Shown here piece after piece: positions 47,534 through 58,000 of a stretch of 64,000 nt of DNA. The notes under the pieces were generated by a model. That model saw only the letters and a list, made by a program, of their open reading frames with translations, was not told the origin of the DNA and did not search any database. Position 1 is the stretch's first letter. Every line of letters begins with the position of its first letter. Made by a program: the position numbers and the translations under genes. This stretch comes from Impatiens glandulifera (lineage: Eukaryota; Streptophyta; Magnoliopsida; Ericales; Balsaminaceae): assembly GCF_907164915.1 (NCBI RefSeq), contig NC_061869.1, forward strand, positions 43,273,771 to 43,337,770, read 5' to 3'.

Positions 47534-48700
47534 CTAGTCTGATTCATGAGAGGATGACTCGTCTATCGGTCCTGTCAGCGACACGACCTCATGTTCGATG
47601 ACGGGTGGAATGTATAGCTGAATGGCTTCGTTCACAGCATTGATCCATCGGTTGGGGATGAAAACCGTCAAAGAATTTTCAATTATTGATGCGTACTCTA
47701 AGTAAAGATGTTGAGGAGTAAACATGAAGTCCTCCGGAGGATTGTCTCCATTTGAAGGTAGGGGATTCCGTAGGCCAAATTGTCTGTATATGACACTTGT
47801 GCAGTAGGAGGTAGTTCCCTGAAGGCCCAACAAAATGATGAATGGAGAACCCCTCATCTCGTACATCATTTCAGTAAACAGATACCACGGAACAATGAAC
47901 CTAATTGGGTGAATATCCGAAATAAAATTCGGAGGCACGAGTCCATTTACCCTTTGCACTTGTAGATTGGCAAAGGAAGTGTAGGGAATTGAAGGACGGG
48001 GCAACCAATGCAACTTGTCTAACAACCAGAGGTATAGAACCAAAGGTGATCCACGGCGAGAATAGTTGTTTTCCTCGGGAACAAATTCGTTAAGACCAAG
48101 TAATGTCTCAGCAAGTACCAGGCTAGCCAGGTTTGGGGCGTTTCCCATCAGTGTAGGAACTACCCGCAGGAGCCTTTCCGAAGGCCGGCGTCCTGCAGCC
48201 GGACATAAAAAAAAATGAGCCAGAACCACAAGCATGATCAGTTTGCTTTGTGTGTGGTTGATGGTCCTCTCAGCTCCCTGGACACGCCAAATGTACTCGT
48301 CTATGTTTGTCATATTCAGAAATCCATGTTGGAGGGTAAACAAGAGAGAATCAAACATTGTACATCCATAGAAGCTGTCGCAAATGTGGACGGCCATATG
48401 AGGATCTTGATGGACAGGCAAGATCATGAGTGCATTTGTACCACACCTAAGGATTGAAGCAAAGTCCTCTAGCGTCGGGCATATGTGCATTTCTCCAATA
48501 ACAAAAGAACGAGAGTCCGTATCCCATCTGCTTTGCATGTGGGCCATCAGTCCGTCGTTAACGTTTATTCGTAATAGAGGAAGAATCTCATCTACATGAT
48601 AGACACTAAAAGGGACAGGGTCATCGTTGATCAGACTTAAGTATCGCTCCAGTTGTTGCTGCGATAAAACCAGCATGTCTGGGTCCATCTCTACATCCAT
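47534..48700 (-). CDS. DUF7745/plant-mobile-domain protein (388 aa, single exon)
   Basis: I chose the ATG at 48700 (MDVEMDPDMLVLSQQQ) because the in-frame codons upstream (to 48895) are His/Ser-rich leader-like sequence. Family-like boxes are LLRINVNDGLMAHMQSRWD, DTDSRSFVIGEMHICPTLED (compare WDPxYRxFTFxxxDLxPTxEEY of DUF7745), a central L-x-x-VVLAHFFLCP region and LVLYLWLLDKLHWL. No catalytic signature is seen. Such domains occur in retrotransposon-derived proteins and in MAIL/MAIN-type plant mobile-domain proteins. It has no intron, unlike the other genes of this MULE, and has an array of palindromic motifs directly upstream (48895-49280). Function unknown. Confidence 0.75.
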   Translation of the reverse strand: MDVEMDPDMLVLSQQQLERYLSLINDDPVPFSVYHVDEILPLLRINVNDGLMAHMQSRWDTDSRSFVIGEMHICPTLEDFASILRCGTNALMILPVHQDPHMAVHICDSFYGCTMFDSLLFTLQHGFLNMTNIDEYIWRVQGAERTINHTQSKLIMLVVLAHFFLCPAAGRRPSERLLRVVPTLMGNAPNLASLVLAETLLGLNEFVPEENNYSRRGSPLVLYLWLLDKLHWLPRPSIPYTSFANLQVQRVNGLVPPNFISDIHPIRFIVPWYLFTEMMYEMRGSPFIILLGLQGTTSYCTSVIYRQFGLRNPLPSNGDNPPEDFMFTPQHLYLEYASIIENSLTVFIPNRWINAVNEAIQLYIPPVIEHEVVSLTGPIDESSSHESD

Positions 48701-48894
48701 CTTATGAGTTTTACGCTTAATGACTGAAGGAAAGACAACGGTAGATAGAGATTCGGGAAGGAGTGAGAGTGTAATGTGAGAGTGAGAGTGAGAGTGAGGG
48801 TATGAGAGTGATGATCTTGATACAGCAGTAGTTGAAGTTAATAAATGAGTTTTCATTCTTGAATTGACATCAATACATACCACAGGTAGGTGCA

Positions 48895-49280
48895 TTACAT
48901 GTTGCGAGGATATCTTCGTTTATGAATTGGCAAACATATAGTGAAGAAGATATCTTCGTCTCGGATATTAAAAATATGGATTGCACCAAAAATTAACATA
49001 AGAAGATATCTTCGTTTATGATTTACAAAATGTATAGTTGCGAGGATATCTTCGTTTATGAATTTAAAAACATATAGTGAAGAAGATATCTTCGTCTCGG
49101 ATTTCCAAAATATGGATTTCACCAAAAATTAACATAAGAAGATATCTTCGTTTATGAATTTCAAAATTTTCAGTGAAGAAGATATTACGGTTGCAAGTTT
49201 TTCAGTTTCATGATGTTGACAATATATCTTCGTTTAAGAATATTAAAACACACAGTTAAGAAAATATCCTCGTTTATGAT
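48895..49280. repeat. Array of GAAGATATCTTCG palindromes upstream of the DUF7745 gene
   Basis: Nine or so copies of (C)GA(A/G)GATATCTTCGT, spaced about 40-60 bp, within a longer unit near 120 bp repeated twice (TGAAGAAGATATCTTCGTCT ... ACCAAAAATTAACATAAGAA). It sits on the 5' side of the minus-strand DUF7745 gene, where a promoter would be. Confidence 0.85.
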
Positions 49281-49492
49281 TTTAAAAAAATCGGTACAAG
49301 AAGACACATCAAACATCAATACATTATAACTCCATACATTAACATCTGAATTGCAGTCCATACATTAAGATCTGAATTGCATTATAAGTTATAATTCACT
49401 ATCAAACATCCATACATTAAAAAATGTGAATTGACCTGTGTAAACATAAGAATTACTGTACAAGTATAATTCCGTATAAGACATACAAATCC

Positions 49493-52400
49493 CTAATATC
49501 TTGATCTAATTGCAGTCTTTAACTTGAACCTATTGACATTGTGCTCAGACATAAGAATTCTGTATAAATATTTAATCCTCAACGTACTCAAAGCTTCTTC
49601 GGCCTTCAAAAGAACAAGAGAAAGTATAAGAACATCTAAAATTGTTCAATGTCATCTACTAAAAATTAGATATGGTATAACACTTACATTATTTTCGTTG
49701 ATGTCAATAGACCAATTCTTCGCCGTTCCTCTATATGTTTCCATATGTCTCATTAAGTATACACCACAGTCTGTCTTGTTTGTTCTGTCTTGCCAGTCCA
49801 GCTTTGGGGCCGTTATCCTGTATTTTTTAACCTTGGCAGCCATTCTGTCCATGCCTTGACTTAACAAGAATTTCACAAAACAATCGAGTTGTTTACTCAA
49901 AGTGACATACTTGTCCAAAATTTTCATTCCATGAGGACGGCCGGAGTTGTCTAGTACAACGATTTTGGAGTCCTTAATATTCACACAAACAAGGAAGAAA
50001 TGTCGGAAAACGACAACGGGTAGGAATATCTGCAAAAAGAACACAAACATTTAATACATTATTGTATATTATTTACTTGGAATTGAGGGATATGTACAGA
50101 CCACGTCAGCGAAGATGAGGTCTTCTTTTGTGACTTGGTAGTTTCTCATGTCTTCTTCAATGGATTGGGAAAAAACGTGGCATCATGCTGCATATTAACC
50201 TGCAAAATAAGGGCAGAGCATCAAAGTCATGAACATCAAACAATACATAGCAAAAAAAAAGAGATGCACTTACATGTGAACATGATGAGAAACAAATTAT
50301 TCTTGGTTCATGCCTTGGCAACCTACGGCATTTGAAGTGCACAATTATGGACCAAGCGTCAATCACTTCGCTCGAAATTTCGCGACCCATTTTCATTGAA
50401 CGAAGTAATTCACGGGTGATATTACCAGGTGCACCTTCGTACAGAACGTCACTGCAAAATACATTCATTTAGAAGACCATAACTAAATAATTTCATTTTT
50501 AAAATTTCTAAAACAATGCGAAATAACTTACGATCCAGGCAGGTCTTCATCAAACACAAAATAGGCTAATCTCTGTTCCTTGTTGGTTATTTTGTGGTCC
50601 AACATATCAGCCACCTGTTGCATGTAAGGGGATCGAAGGTGCACAGGAATTTTTGAGATCTTCCTCTTAGGATATTCTTTAATGTTGATGCGCCCCCCCC
50701 CCCCCCATCACCTTCATCTTCATCTTCAGAAGATTCAACCGCCTTAGAAGCCTCAACCTGTTGCTTGCCTTCACCCTGATCAGTTGGTGCAACAGACTGA
50801 GCTTGGGGTTCCTCAACATTTTCCTTCCCTGCACCCTGATCATTCGGTTCTAAATGATGAGATTTGGGTTCCTCAACCTGTTGCTTGCCTTCACCCTGAT
50901 CATCGTCTTCAAGAGTGGGTGTCTGCACTGGGGGTACCTCATCCGGTTCCTTGACTTCGCCATCATGATCAGTTGGTTCAACACGGGGTGAGGCATCTTT
51001 GTTGGGAAGAACTGTATCCTCAGGTTCGTCCGGTTGAAAAGGGGGTGACTTGGCTTGAATGGGCTGAACTGCAGCCTGTACATCTTCCAGTTCAACAAGG
51101 AGTGATTCATCGTCAATGTCCACACCTACATCCTCAAAATCTTTCGGTTGAACAGGGAGTGACTGATCTTCAGTGTGCAGAACTGCATCATCGAGATCAT
51201 TCGGTTCCACGTGATCCGAACGATTTTCATCAGGGGGCATAACTGCATCCTCAGGTTCGTCCGGTTGAAAAGGGGGTGACTTGGCTTGAATGGGCTGAAA
51301 TGCAGCCTGTACAACTTCCTGTTCAACAAGGAGTGATTCATCGTCAATGTCATGACCTACATCCTCAACATCTTTCGTTTGAACAGGGAGTGACTGATCT
51401 TCATTGTGCAGAACTGCATCATCGAGATCATTCGGTTCCACCTGATCTGAACGATTTTCTTGATGGGGCATAACTGCATCCTCTAAATCATTCTGTTCAA
51501 CCCGTGTTGTTGGATTGTCTGCATGGTCCTCCAATGCAGTCTCACATGTGTAATCAACCCGGGGACTAATGACTTTCAAGCCCGCACACGGTAAAGTGTC
51601 CACAAGTGCCTCCCTTGTAGGATCTTCCACACCTACATGAACCGGACCATCGAACACCACCTTCAAGTGTTTCATGAACCCTTCAGACTCTCTGAGGTTC
51701 AGGAAACCGGCCTCAAAAAAGGGCTTCGGATCGATGTTGCGTTTCTCCAACTCCCCGGATAGGTAATTCAGCTGTTGGGCTGTATCTTTAAAAGTTTGCA
51801 GGATTTTGGAGGTCAACAACTGTACATTATGAAAAACAGACTTCATTAATCTTGAAAACAGGATAATAATGAACAATGGGAGTCAATTTATTGTTTCCAC
51901 ATACCTCATTATCGTCTTCTTTTACTTCAACCGAGTCAACTGGATTCTCGGGTTGTCCAACTGCTAGGCGCGCCCTTGCCCTGCCCAGCCCAAAACCACC
52001 GGCACGACCTTCTAAGTTGGTAAACTCTAAAACGCTGACGTCATCCCAACAGGAGATAATTGGAAATTTTCTCTCGTAGGGGATACGTTCACCTTCCACA
52101 AAAACACCATCTAGGTAGCAAATCTGGAGTAAAGGAGTGGGAAACATGTTAGAAAATATTACATATCTATAAATCATATATAAGAGAGGCAACAATACTT
52201 ACCGATAAAAGGGTTATAGGTCCATCGAAATATGGATTTTTATCTTTACTTGCTTTTTCTTGCCAACTTCTTACACTGTCAACCAATCGTTGTAGTGTAA
52301 AGTGGCACCAGTTCAGTTCCTTTATGTTATCAACCTCCATTAAGGATTTGAGAATTTTGAACCTGAAATGAAAAAAATACATTTGTCAGTATTCAAAGAT

Positions 52401-53477
52401 ACAATTAGATATATAATAGGTTTGAATACATGTTTACCTGGCTCGTGAATTTTGAACAGGACATAAAAAACTAGAGACAACAAAGACAACGAAGTCTATT
52501 TTGAAATCGTTGTCTGCACTTGTGTTACTTAATATCTTGGGGATCATAGAAAGTGTTTCGGGAGCTTTTGAGTCGTCCCCGGTCCATCTGGTCTTCCAAT
52601 CCCTCAAGAAATTAAAATAATCAGGGTCCTTAGTCTTGTCCAACCCAACGGACTCGACTACGTTCATTGCCCCTCTAGGGAGGTTCATCACGAGCTGTAC
52701 GAGATCTTCATCGATACGGATCTCATCACCGTTGGCCAATACCAGAGAACTCTTATCCGGGTCAAAACATTGGACTACGTGTCTGGAAAAATGAGCCAGG
52801 CACTTGGAGACGCCCATTGTAAGAAGAGAACCAAACCCGATTTCCTTCACGGCTTCCCTCTGTTCTACGCTCAATTGAGGAATGAGTTGAGCGAGGCCAT
52901 GAGGTGATGATCTGGTTAGAAATGTCAGTTTACGTTTCTTGCGGGTTTTGGTTTTTTGGGGAGATGGGGGAAACTCTTCATCGAATGGGGTAGTAGACGG
53001 AGAAATATTAGTGGTTTCTGGGGGTGGTTCTGGTAACTCTTCATCGACTGTTGGAGTGGAGGTAGGAATAACATTTGGTTTTTTTTAGGGGGAAAAGGTG
53101 GTGGTAAAATCTCATCAGTACCTGCAGCAACATCAGTAGCTTCGACAGCAACTGTGGAAACTGATTCAGCAGTCATCGACGACTTAGTATTCGTCTTCGG
53201 ATTTCTCTTCCTCTTCCTTTCATAGGTCCTCGAAGTCATTAATTTTGGTGGGATAGCATAAATCAGTATTATACGAAATAAATTTAATAAACATGTGTAA
53301 AATTAGTATAAACACAATAAGATGAACATACCTCTCTGGTTTAGTGCTGGGATTGACGTTGGATGCCGGAGTGGGTGCAGTTTCGTTTTCGGTTATGCTC
53401 CTACAAACTTGCAAGACGACCTCTCGGGAGTCGATGGGATGATCCACTTCCATGTTGTTGCCTTGGTTACCCGACAT
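49493..53477 (-). pseudogene. Ulp1-type cysteine protease Ulp1-2, paralogue with homopolymer frameshifts
   Basis: Same architecture as Ulp1-1. The start is ATG 53477 (MSGNQGNNMEVDH). Approximate exons are 53477-53332, 53228-52438, 52362-52203, 52123-51905, 51819-50532, 50451-50274, 50199-about 50100, about 50029-49690, and a last exon ending in a stop at 49493. The N-terminal domain has EQREAVKEIGFGSLL, IRIDEDLVQLVMNLPRGA and FKIDFVVFVVSSF; a GGFGLGR box follows; the linker is acidic with a 77-residue duplication. The C48 motifs RHFFLVCVN, VVLDN and WQDRTNKTDCG are all present. The frame breaks at an 8-base T run (about 53079-53086), a long C run (50691-50706) and a 6-base A run (50170-50175). 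These could be real lesions or sequence errors. Confidence 0.78.
51015..51500 (-). repeat. Two tandem 231-bp repeats in the Ulp1-2 linker
   Basis: TCCTCAGGTTCGTCCGGTTG occurs at 51017 and 51248, exactly 231 bases apart, with high identity along the unit. The coding product is a duplicated 77-residue acidic segment (FQPDEPEDA, VEPNDLDDAV, VDIDDESLLV). Copy length is a multiple of three, so the frame is kept. Confidence 0.85.
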
Positions 53478-53959
53478 GTTCAGAAGAAATCCTTGTAGTA
53501 TAAACGAAATATCTAGGGTTTCGACGTTCAGTGTTTGGATTATCGCCGGGAGATAGAGAGAGAAGAATATGAACAGTTGCTTATGAAAATGAAATTGAGG
53601 GATAGTCGGCTTGTAGCGGGAAATTGAAATTATATCAACTAGTCATAGAAGCGAATAAATATTCGTTCGATATCCTAAATTCATAAAAAAATGATAAAAA
53701 TAAATGTCAAATAAAAACTATTCATAGAAGCGAAGATTTATTCGTGGAATGTAAATGCACGGGTAAGTGAATTTACATGACAGGCAAGTTGGCTTCTCAT
53801 GTGAGGGGAGGTTGTTTTACATGAACGTCAGGCTAAAATTATTTGAAAATAAGAAATCTTCGCTTTCAATCGTCTACTCGAAATACAAAATTCAAGCGAA
53901 TATTTGGTCGTTTACTGATTTTCAATTAAAATTAATTACATTAACATTTATTAATAAAC
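53478..53959. other. Upstream region of Ulp1-2 with palindromic motifs
   Basis: 5' flank of the minus-strand Ulp1-2 gene. Motifs include GCGAATAAATATTCG (53651) and GCGAAGATTTATTCG (53730), and there is a half motif near 53905. A short open frame at 53767-54030 crosses into the terminal repeat and is not supported as a gene. Confidence 0.6.
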
Positions 53960-54918
53960 GGAAAAAAAAAAATATAGCCAAGGAATTGAAGCGAAGATTT
54001 GTTCGGTTGCTGCATGTCATCTACAATTAATTGAATTAATATTTAATAATCGGAAATAGAAAATCCATGTCAGTTGGGTCTTTACATACACGGGTAAATG
54101 TGTTTACATGGTAGGCAAGCGGTCTTCTCATGGGTGGGTAGGGGGGTTTTACATGAGTTTTTAATTAGAATTAATGGAAGCAAATATATCTTCGCTCATG
54201 AAGGTCTCCAGCCAAAAAAAATGAAATAAAAAAAAAAGGAAATAAATAGAAAAGTAATTGAGGCGAAGATTTGTTCGGTTGCTGCATGTCATCTTCAATT
54301 AATTGAATTAATAATTAATAAATGGAAATGTGAAATCCAGGGCAGGCGGTCTTCTCATGGGTGGGTTGGGGGGTTTACATGAGTTTATAATTAAAAATAA
54401 TTGAAGCAAATATATCTTCGCTCCTGAGGTTCTCCATGCCCAAAAAATGAAATGAAAAATTAAATAAAATTCCTAGATAATAAATGAATGAATTTATTGA
54501 AGCGAATATGATATCGCTGCCTGTGTTATTTAATAAATTAAATTAATATTTAATAAACGTAAATATAATATCCCTGTCAATTCGGTCTTTACATGGAAGT
54601 GTAAGTGTATTTTCACGAACGGCAGGCGTTCTTCTCATGGGTGGGTATGCGGGGTTTACATGAGGGTCAGGGCAACGGGCGTGTAGATCAGAGCGAAGAT
54701 ATCTTATCTGGGTATTATCTGAATATTATATTATTTTCTGGCGTTAACGGGCGCTTCCGTTAACGGCGTCTGGTGTGAACCCGGGCCTAAACCCGGATTC
54801 CGGATTCTCCCTCCCTCCGTCTCCTGCCCAGATTGATTTATTATTAAATTAATAATGCTGCAATCTGATTGGTCCGCCACAGGGGAACACGGCAATCGGT
54901 AGCAGAAGATCTGAACTG
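53960..54918. repeat. Right terminal inverted repeat of the MULE
   Basis: Inverse of the left terminus, with internal repeat units (GAGGCGAAGATTTGTTCGG, CTCATGGGTGGGT-GGGGGGTTT, TTACATGAG). Its last base is 54918, followed by the duplication CGTGAATTC. Confidence 0.9.
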
Positions 54919-54927
54919 CGTGAATTC
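54919..54927. repeat. Right 9-bp target-site duplication of the MULE
   Basis: CGTGAATTC, identical to 32680-32688. Confidence 0.95.
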
Positions 54928-56403
54928 AGGTCGAGAAGTGACCATCGTTCCCCTGCCCCTTCTGGCCTTTTAGTTCGGAATATTTCCCTCGATGCTAGGT
55001 TTCATATATATTCTTTACTCTGATTATGTGTCGCATGATTTTACCTTGCATCTTCATTTACATACTCGTCTTATCTCATGATATTCTTGAATTTCTTCAT
55101 TGAATGAAAAAATTGTTCTCAATTTCACTAATGTGTTATCAAAAATATTAACCGAGAAAGAAACTGATGGTAATCTATACTAGGAAACGTGTATTTCCAT
55201 CAAGAACAAGCTCTTGTTGTTCTGTTCATTTGCGCACTTCACATCACTATTTTGTTTTTTCGCGTGCATTCCTATCTCTATTAGCCCATGGATTTTCCAT
55301 GGTTTGTTCTTTTTAGTGAATATACTGAAAATTGGTGATGGTTATGGTCCTCATAACCCCATTTCTTGATTCTATCCATATTACCTTGTTGTCAAGACTT
55401 TCAGTATTTTCATTATATGTGATAAATGATATGTTGCATAGGGGATATATGTTGGTGTTGTATTGTTGGTTACAAGGTTTGTTGTGGAGTTTGTTGTGGA
55501 GTGTTCATTTGTAGTTAAACTCTGTTCAACTATTCTCTCATCTTCAAGAGGTTTAGTGCAACCAACCAATTCAGTACAAAATCTATGGTTAATTGGAATA
55601 ATTTCTCTTGCAGATTCAATCTCATATCATGGTCTGTCCTTCTTGGGAAACTTCATCTTTGAGCGTGTCTTGATTTTTTCCATTGATTAAAGCTTGATAA
55701 ATGTCACATAATCTACTAGCTTTAGTAAGAGTCTAATCCCTTAAGAGAGGATGCCTTTTCTTTTCATTGAGTAAGAATTAGTTGAACATTTAGCTCTCTT
55801 AGCAGGTGTGTCTAAAAACTCCTTTAGCTCAACCTGCATCATTTGTTGTTTTGTCCAAATAGAACAATACTATTTTATTGACTTGTTTCTTCTACTTTTT
55901 ATTTTGTTGAGAACTTATAATATCCTATCTCAAATTTAAAGCTTTAAGTTTTTCAGGCAAGAAGATCTTAGGATCCCATTTGAACGATTTGGTCCAATTA
56001 AGGATATTTACCTACCAAAGGATTATTATACTGGGTATGTCAATTTCATATCGTATAACTTGTTGTTGATAAATTAAGCTCTCAAATGTTACTTTTGCTC
56101 CTGGTCTTTAACTAAACTAAACCCTTTACATTTTCTTCCATCCTAATTCCATTCTCCACTTGTTGGAATTATAATTTTAGTATTTTTTTCAAACATGTGA
56201 TTTGAATGATGTCCAATTCTAAGAAAAATAAAATGGAGTTGGATTTGTGACTTTGGATTTGTGAAGTTCAAATATGGTGATGACGAAGTTGCAGCCAAGG
56301 AACATCTGAATTGTACCGTCATCGGTGGACGAGATATACAAATTGTTTTTGCCGAAAAGAACTGGAAGACTCCTCAAGAAATGCGTAGGGTCACGCGCCC
56401 AAG
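54928..56403 (+). pseudogene. Captured SR splicing-factor gene (SCL-type), rest of exon 1 to exon 3
   Basis: Exon 1 resumes here (RSRSDHRSPAPSGLLVRNIS) and ends at 54998. Intron 1 is 54999-55956. Exon 2 is 55957-56034 (QEDLRIPFERFGPIKDIYLP). Exon 3 runs about 56250-56403 (DFGFVKFKYGDDEVAAKEHL, ending EKNWKTPQEMR). This is one RRM with RNP2 (LLVRNI) and RNP1 (FGFVKF), in the arrangement of plant SC35-like (SCL) SR proteins that bind pre-mRNA and guide splicing. The usual E-P-R before RNP1 is missing and exon 3 starts in a short duplicated string (TTGGATTTGTGA twice), so the fragment is damaged there. No C-terminal RS domain was found, which suggests that capture stopped or decay set in after the RRM. 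It lies wholly inside the CACTA element. Confidence 0.8.
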
Positions 56404-57660
56404 GTAAAACTTTGCTTGTCCTGATTATTTATTCAGATTATCTATTGGGGGAAGAAATGCTTATTCTCGAGTTGCTTGAGATTCAATTGTTTTTGTTAAA
56501 TACTTGTTCACAATGGAAGGGAAAGGAAAAAACTCGGGAGAAGGAGTCCAGAGAGGTCCTCCAGGCATCGTAACCGTTGTTAGTTCTTTCTCAATGCATT
56601 TTATTTGAATCAGATTATTTCCTATTTTAACTATCATTGGAGGAGTAATAACTCAAAAATGTGGCTATCGGGTTCACTTATCCTCTTGCTCATGGTGTCT
56701 AGATGCCAAATAGTGAAGAAGATATAGTCTTCATAAGTGTGAGTTGAATGCTTATCATTTCCATGAGTCTTAATTATTTGTCATTTATTGATCACGAATA
56801 AAATTTGTACCTTCATTAGATTCTTGATCTTGGGAAACTTATTAGGATGAAGAAACTTACTTCCAAGGAGTTCACATAATTTTTTTGAGGAGATTAAAGT
56901 AGTAAACAATGAACATATTTATGTAGTCTTTTAGTATGTTTGTGTGCCTATGCTAAAGATGATCGTAACAAATTTATAGGTACAATCCAGTTCTTCAAGT
57001 TGTGGTGACTTTTACAGAAGAATTGGCGTACTAGAAAGCAAAAAAGCTAATGAGCTACTCTCCAAAGAAGTGGATTTGGGTAAAACCTCATCTCTTTTAG
57101 GCACAATTAGGATTTGAATAACATAAATTTCAATATCATAAATTGCAAAAAAAATAGTGATGAGAAGTGTTATTTATGAGTTCTCTACTTAGTTAGAATA
57201 TAAGACATTCATTTTTTTTACAGGGTTATATAATTGGCTTGCATAATTTTGTTGTTCACAAGTTCCTCTAATGCATATATAATTGGCTTGCATAATTTTG
57301 TTGTTCACAATTTCCTCTAATGCATATTGATGGAAGTGAGGAGAGTTGGAGTAAATGAGTTGTAGATGATTACTAAAATGGGAGTAGAGCTCTAATGCAT
57401 ATGGATGAGAAGTGATGAGAGTTGAATATTAAAATGTGAGTAGAGGCTAACTTTCACTTTTGCGTATTGATAGAAACAATTGAGTTACACATTTTGTTTA
57501 GTTTATAAGTGAACGATTTTTTTGTTAGTAAATTTGTATTTACTACTTTTAAATTAGTTTTTTTAATTATTATTAAATATAGTTGATAATTAAGAAAATA
57601 TGTAATGTAATATGATAAATAATTAGGAAAATAAATTTTTAAAGAAATATATTACTTTCC
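56404..57660. other. CACTA interior, no gene recognised
   Basis: AT-rich. It may include introns of the captured gene; an 82-codon frame over 56325-56573 runs from exon 3 into sequence without RS repeats. Positions 57228-57330 contain two copies of a 49-bp block (ATATAATTGGCTTGCATAAT...TTGTTGTTCACAA). Confidence 0.45.
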
Positions 57661-58000
57661 GATAAACATTTCTATGAAATTATCACGATTTTGTTTAAGA
57701 ATATTCCTATGAAATTAGCACTAATTTTTCGACGGATATTCTTACGAAAATTAACTCGAACTTTCCGACGGATATTCCTACGGAATTATCACGATATTTT
57801 CGACAAATTTTCCTACGGAAAGTTTCCAATGAAATAAAAATCGCCACAAAAATTTCTGACAAATTATGTATTCGTCGGAAGATTTACAGACGAGTGATAT
57901 ACCGACGTTTATTATAAAAATAAAAATATGTCACTAATTATGAATTCGTCAGAAATTATGTAGGAAATATACGTCACAAATGACTCATTCTTTTGTAGTG
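57661..58000. repeat. Right subterminal region and terminus of the CACTA element
   Basis: Many short repeats of the type TTCCGACGGATATTCCTACG and the inverse (GTCGGAA, CGTCAGAAA), ending in TTCTTTTGTAGTG. The matching left end (32137-32480) has CCGACG-, TTCCGACGGAT- and TTTCCGTCGTCGAAA-type words. These are the expected transposase-binding zones of CACTA elements. Confidence 0.8.

Larger units (their letters stand above)
32689..54918. mobile_element. 22.2-kb Mutator-like element (FAR1-type transposase, BRCT, two Ulp1 proteases, DUF7745)
   Basis: The ends CAGTTCAGATCTTCTGCTAC (32689) and its inverse (54918) start long terminal inverted repeats of about 1 kb, and a perfect 9-bp duplication flanks them. 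Plus-strand genes are the tandem-BRCT gene and the transposase; minus-strand genes are Ulp1-1, DUF7745 and Ulp1-2. The transposase, BRCT, DUF7745 and Ulp1-1 genes are all open with canonical introns, so the element may be, or recently was, autonomous. MULEs that carry Ulp1-like genes are known in plants (Kaonashi-type); the BRCT gene is not something I know from this group. Confidence 0.92.
32137..58000. mobile_element. CACTA element carrying a captured SR-gene fragment and a nested MULE
   Basis: The left end is CACTACAAAAAAAG (32137) and the right end is the inverse of CACTACAAAAGAA (ending 58000). The trinucleotide ATC precedes (32134-32136) and follows (58001-58003), a 3-bp target duplication as expected for CACTA (En/Spm) transposons. 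Subterminal parts, especially 57660-57960, are packed with TCCGACGGA/CCGTCGG-like short repeats in both orientations. No TNPA/TNPD-like transposase is visible, so it is non-autonomous. Without the MULE and its duplication the element would be about 3.6 kb, most of it a fragment of an SR splicing-factor gene. Confidence 0.88.

Noticed and set aside
32590..56403. A functional host SR gene interrupted by a MULE
   Set aside because: The gene lies inside CACTA termini with a 3-bp duplication, lacks the RS domain and is damaged before RNP1, so it is captured cargo, not a host locus.
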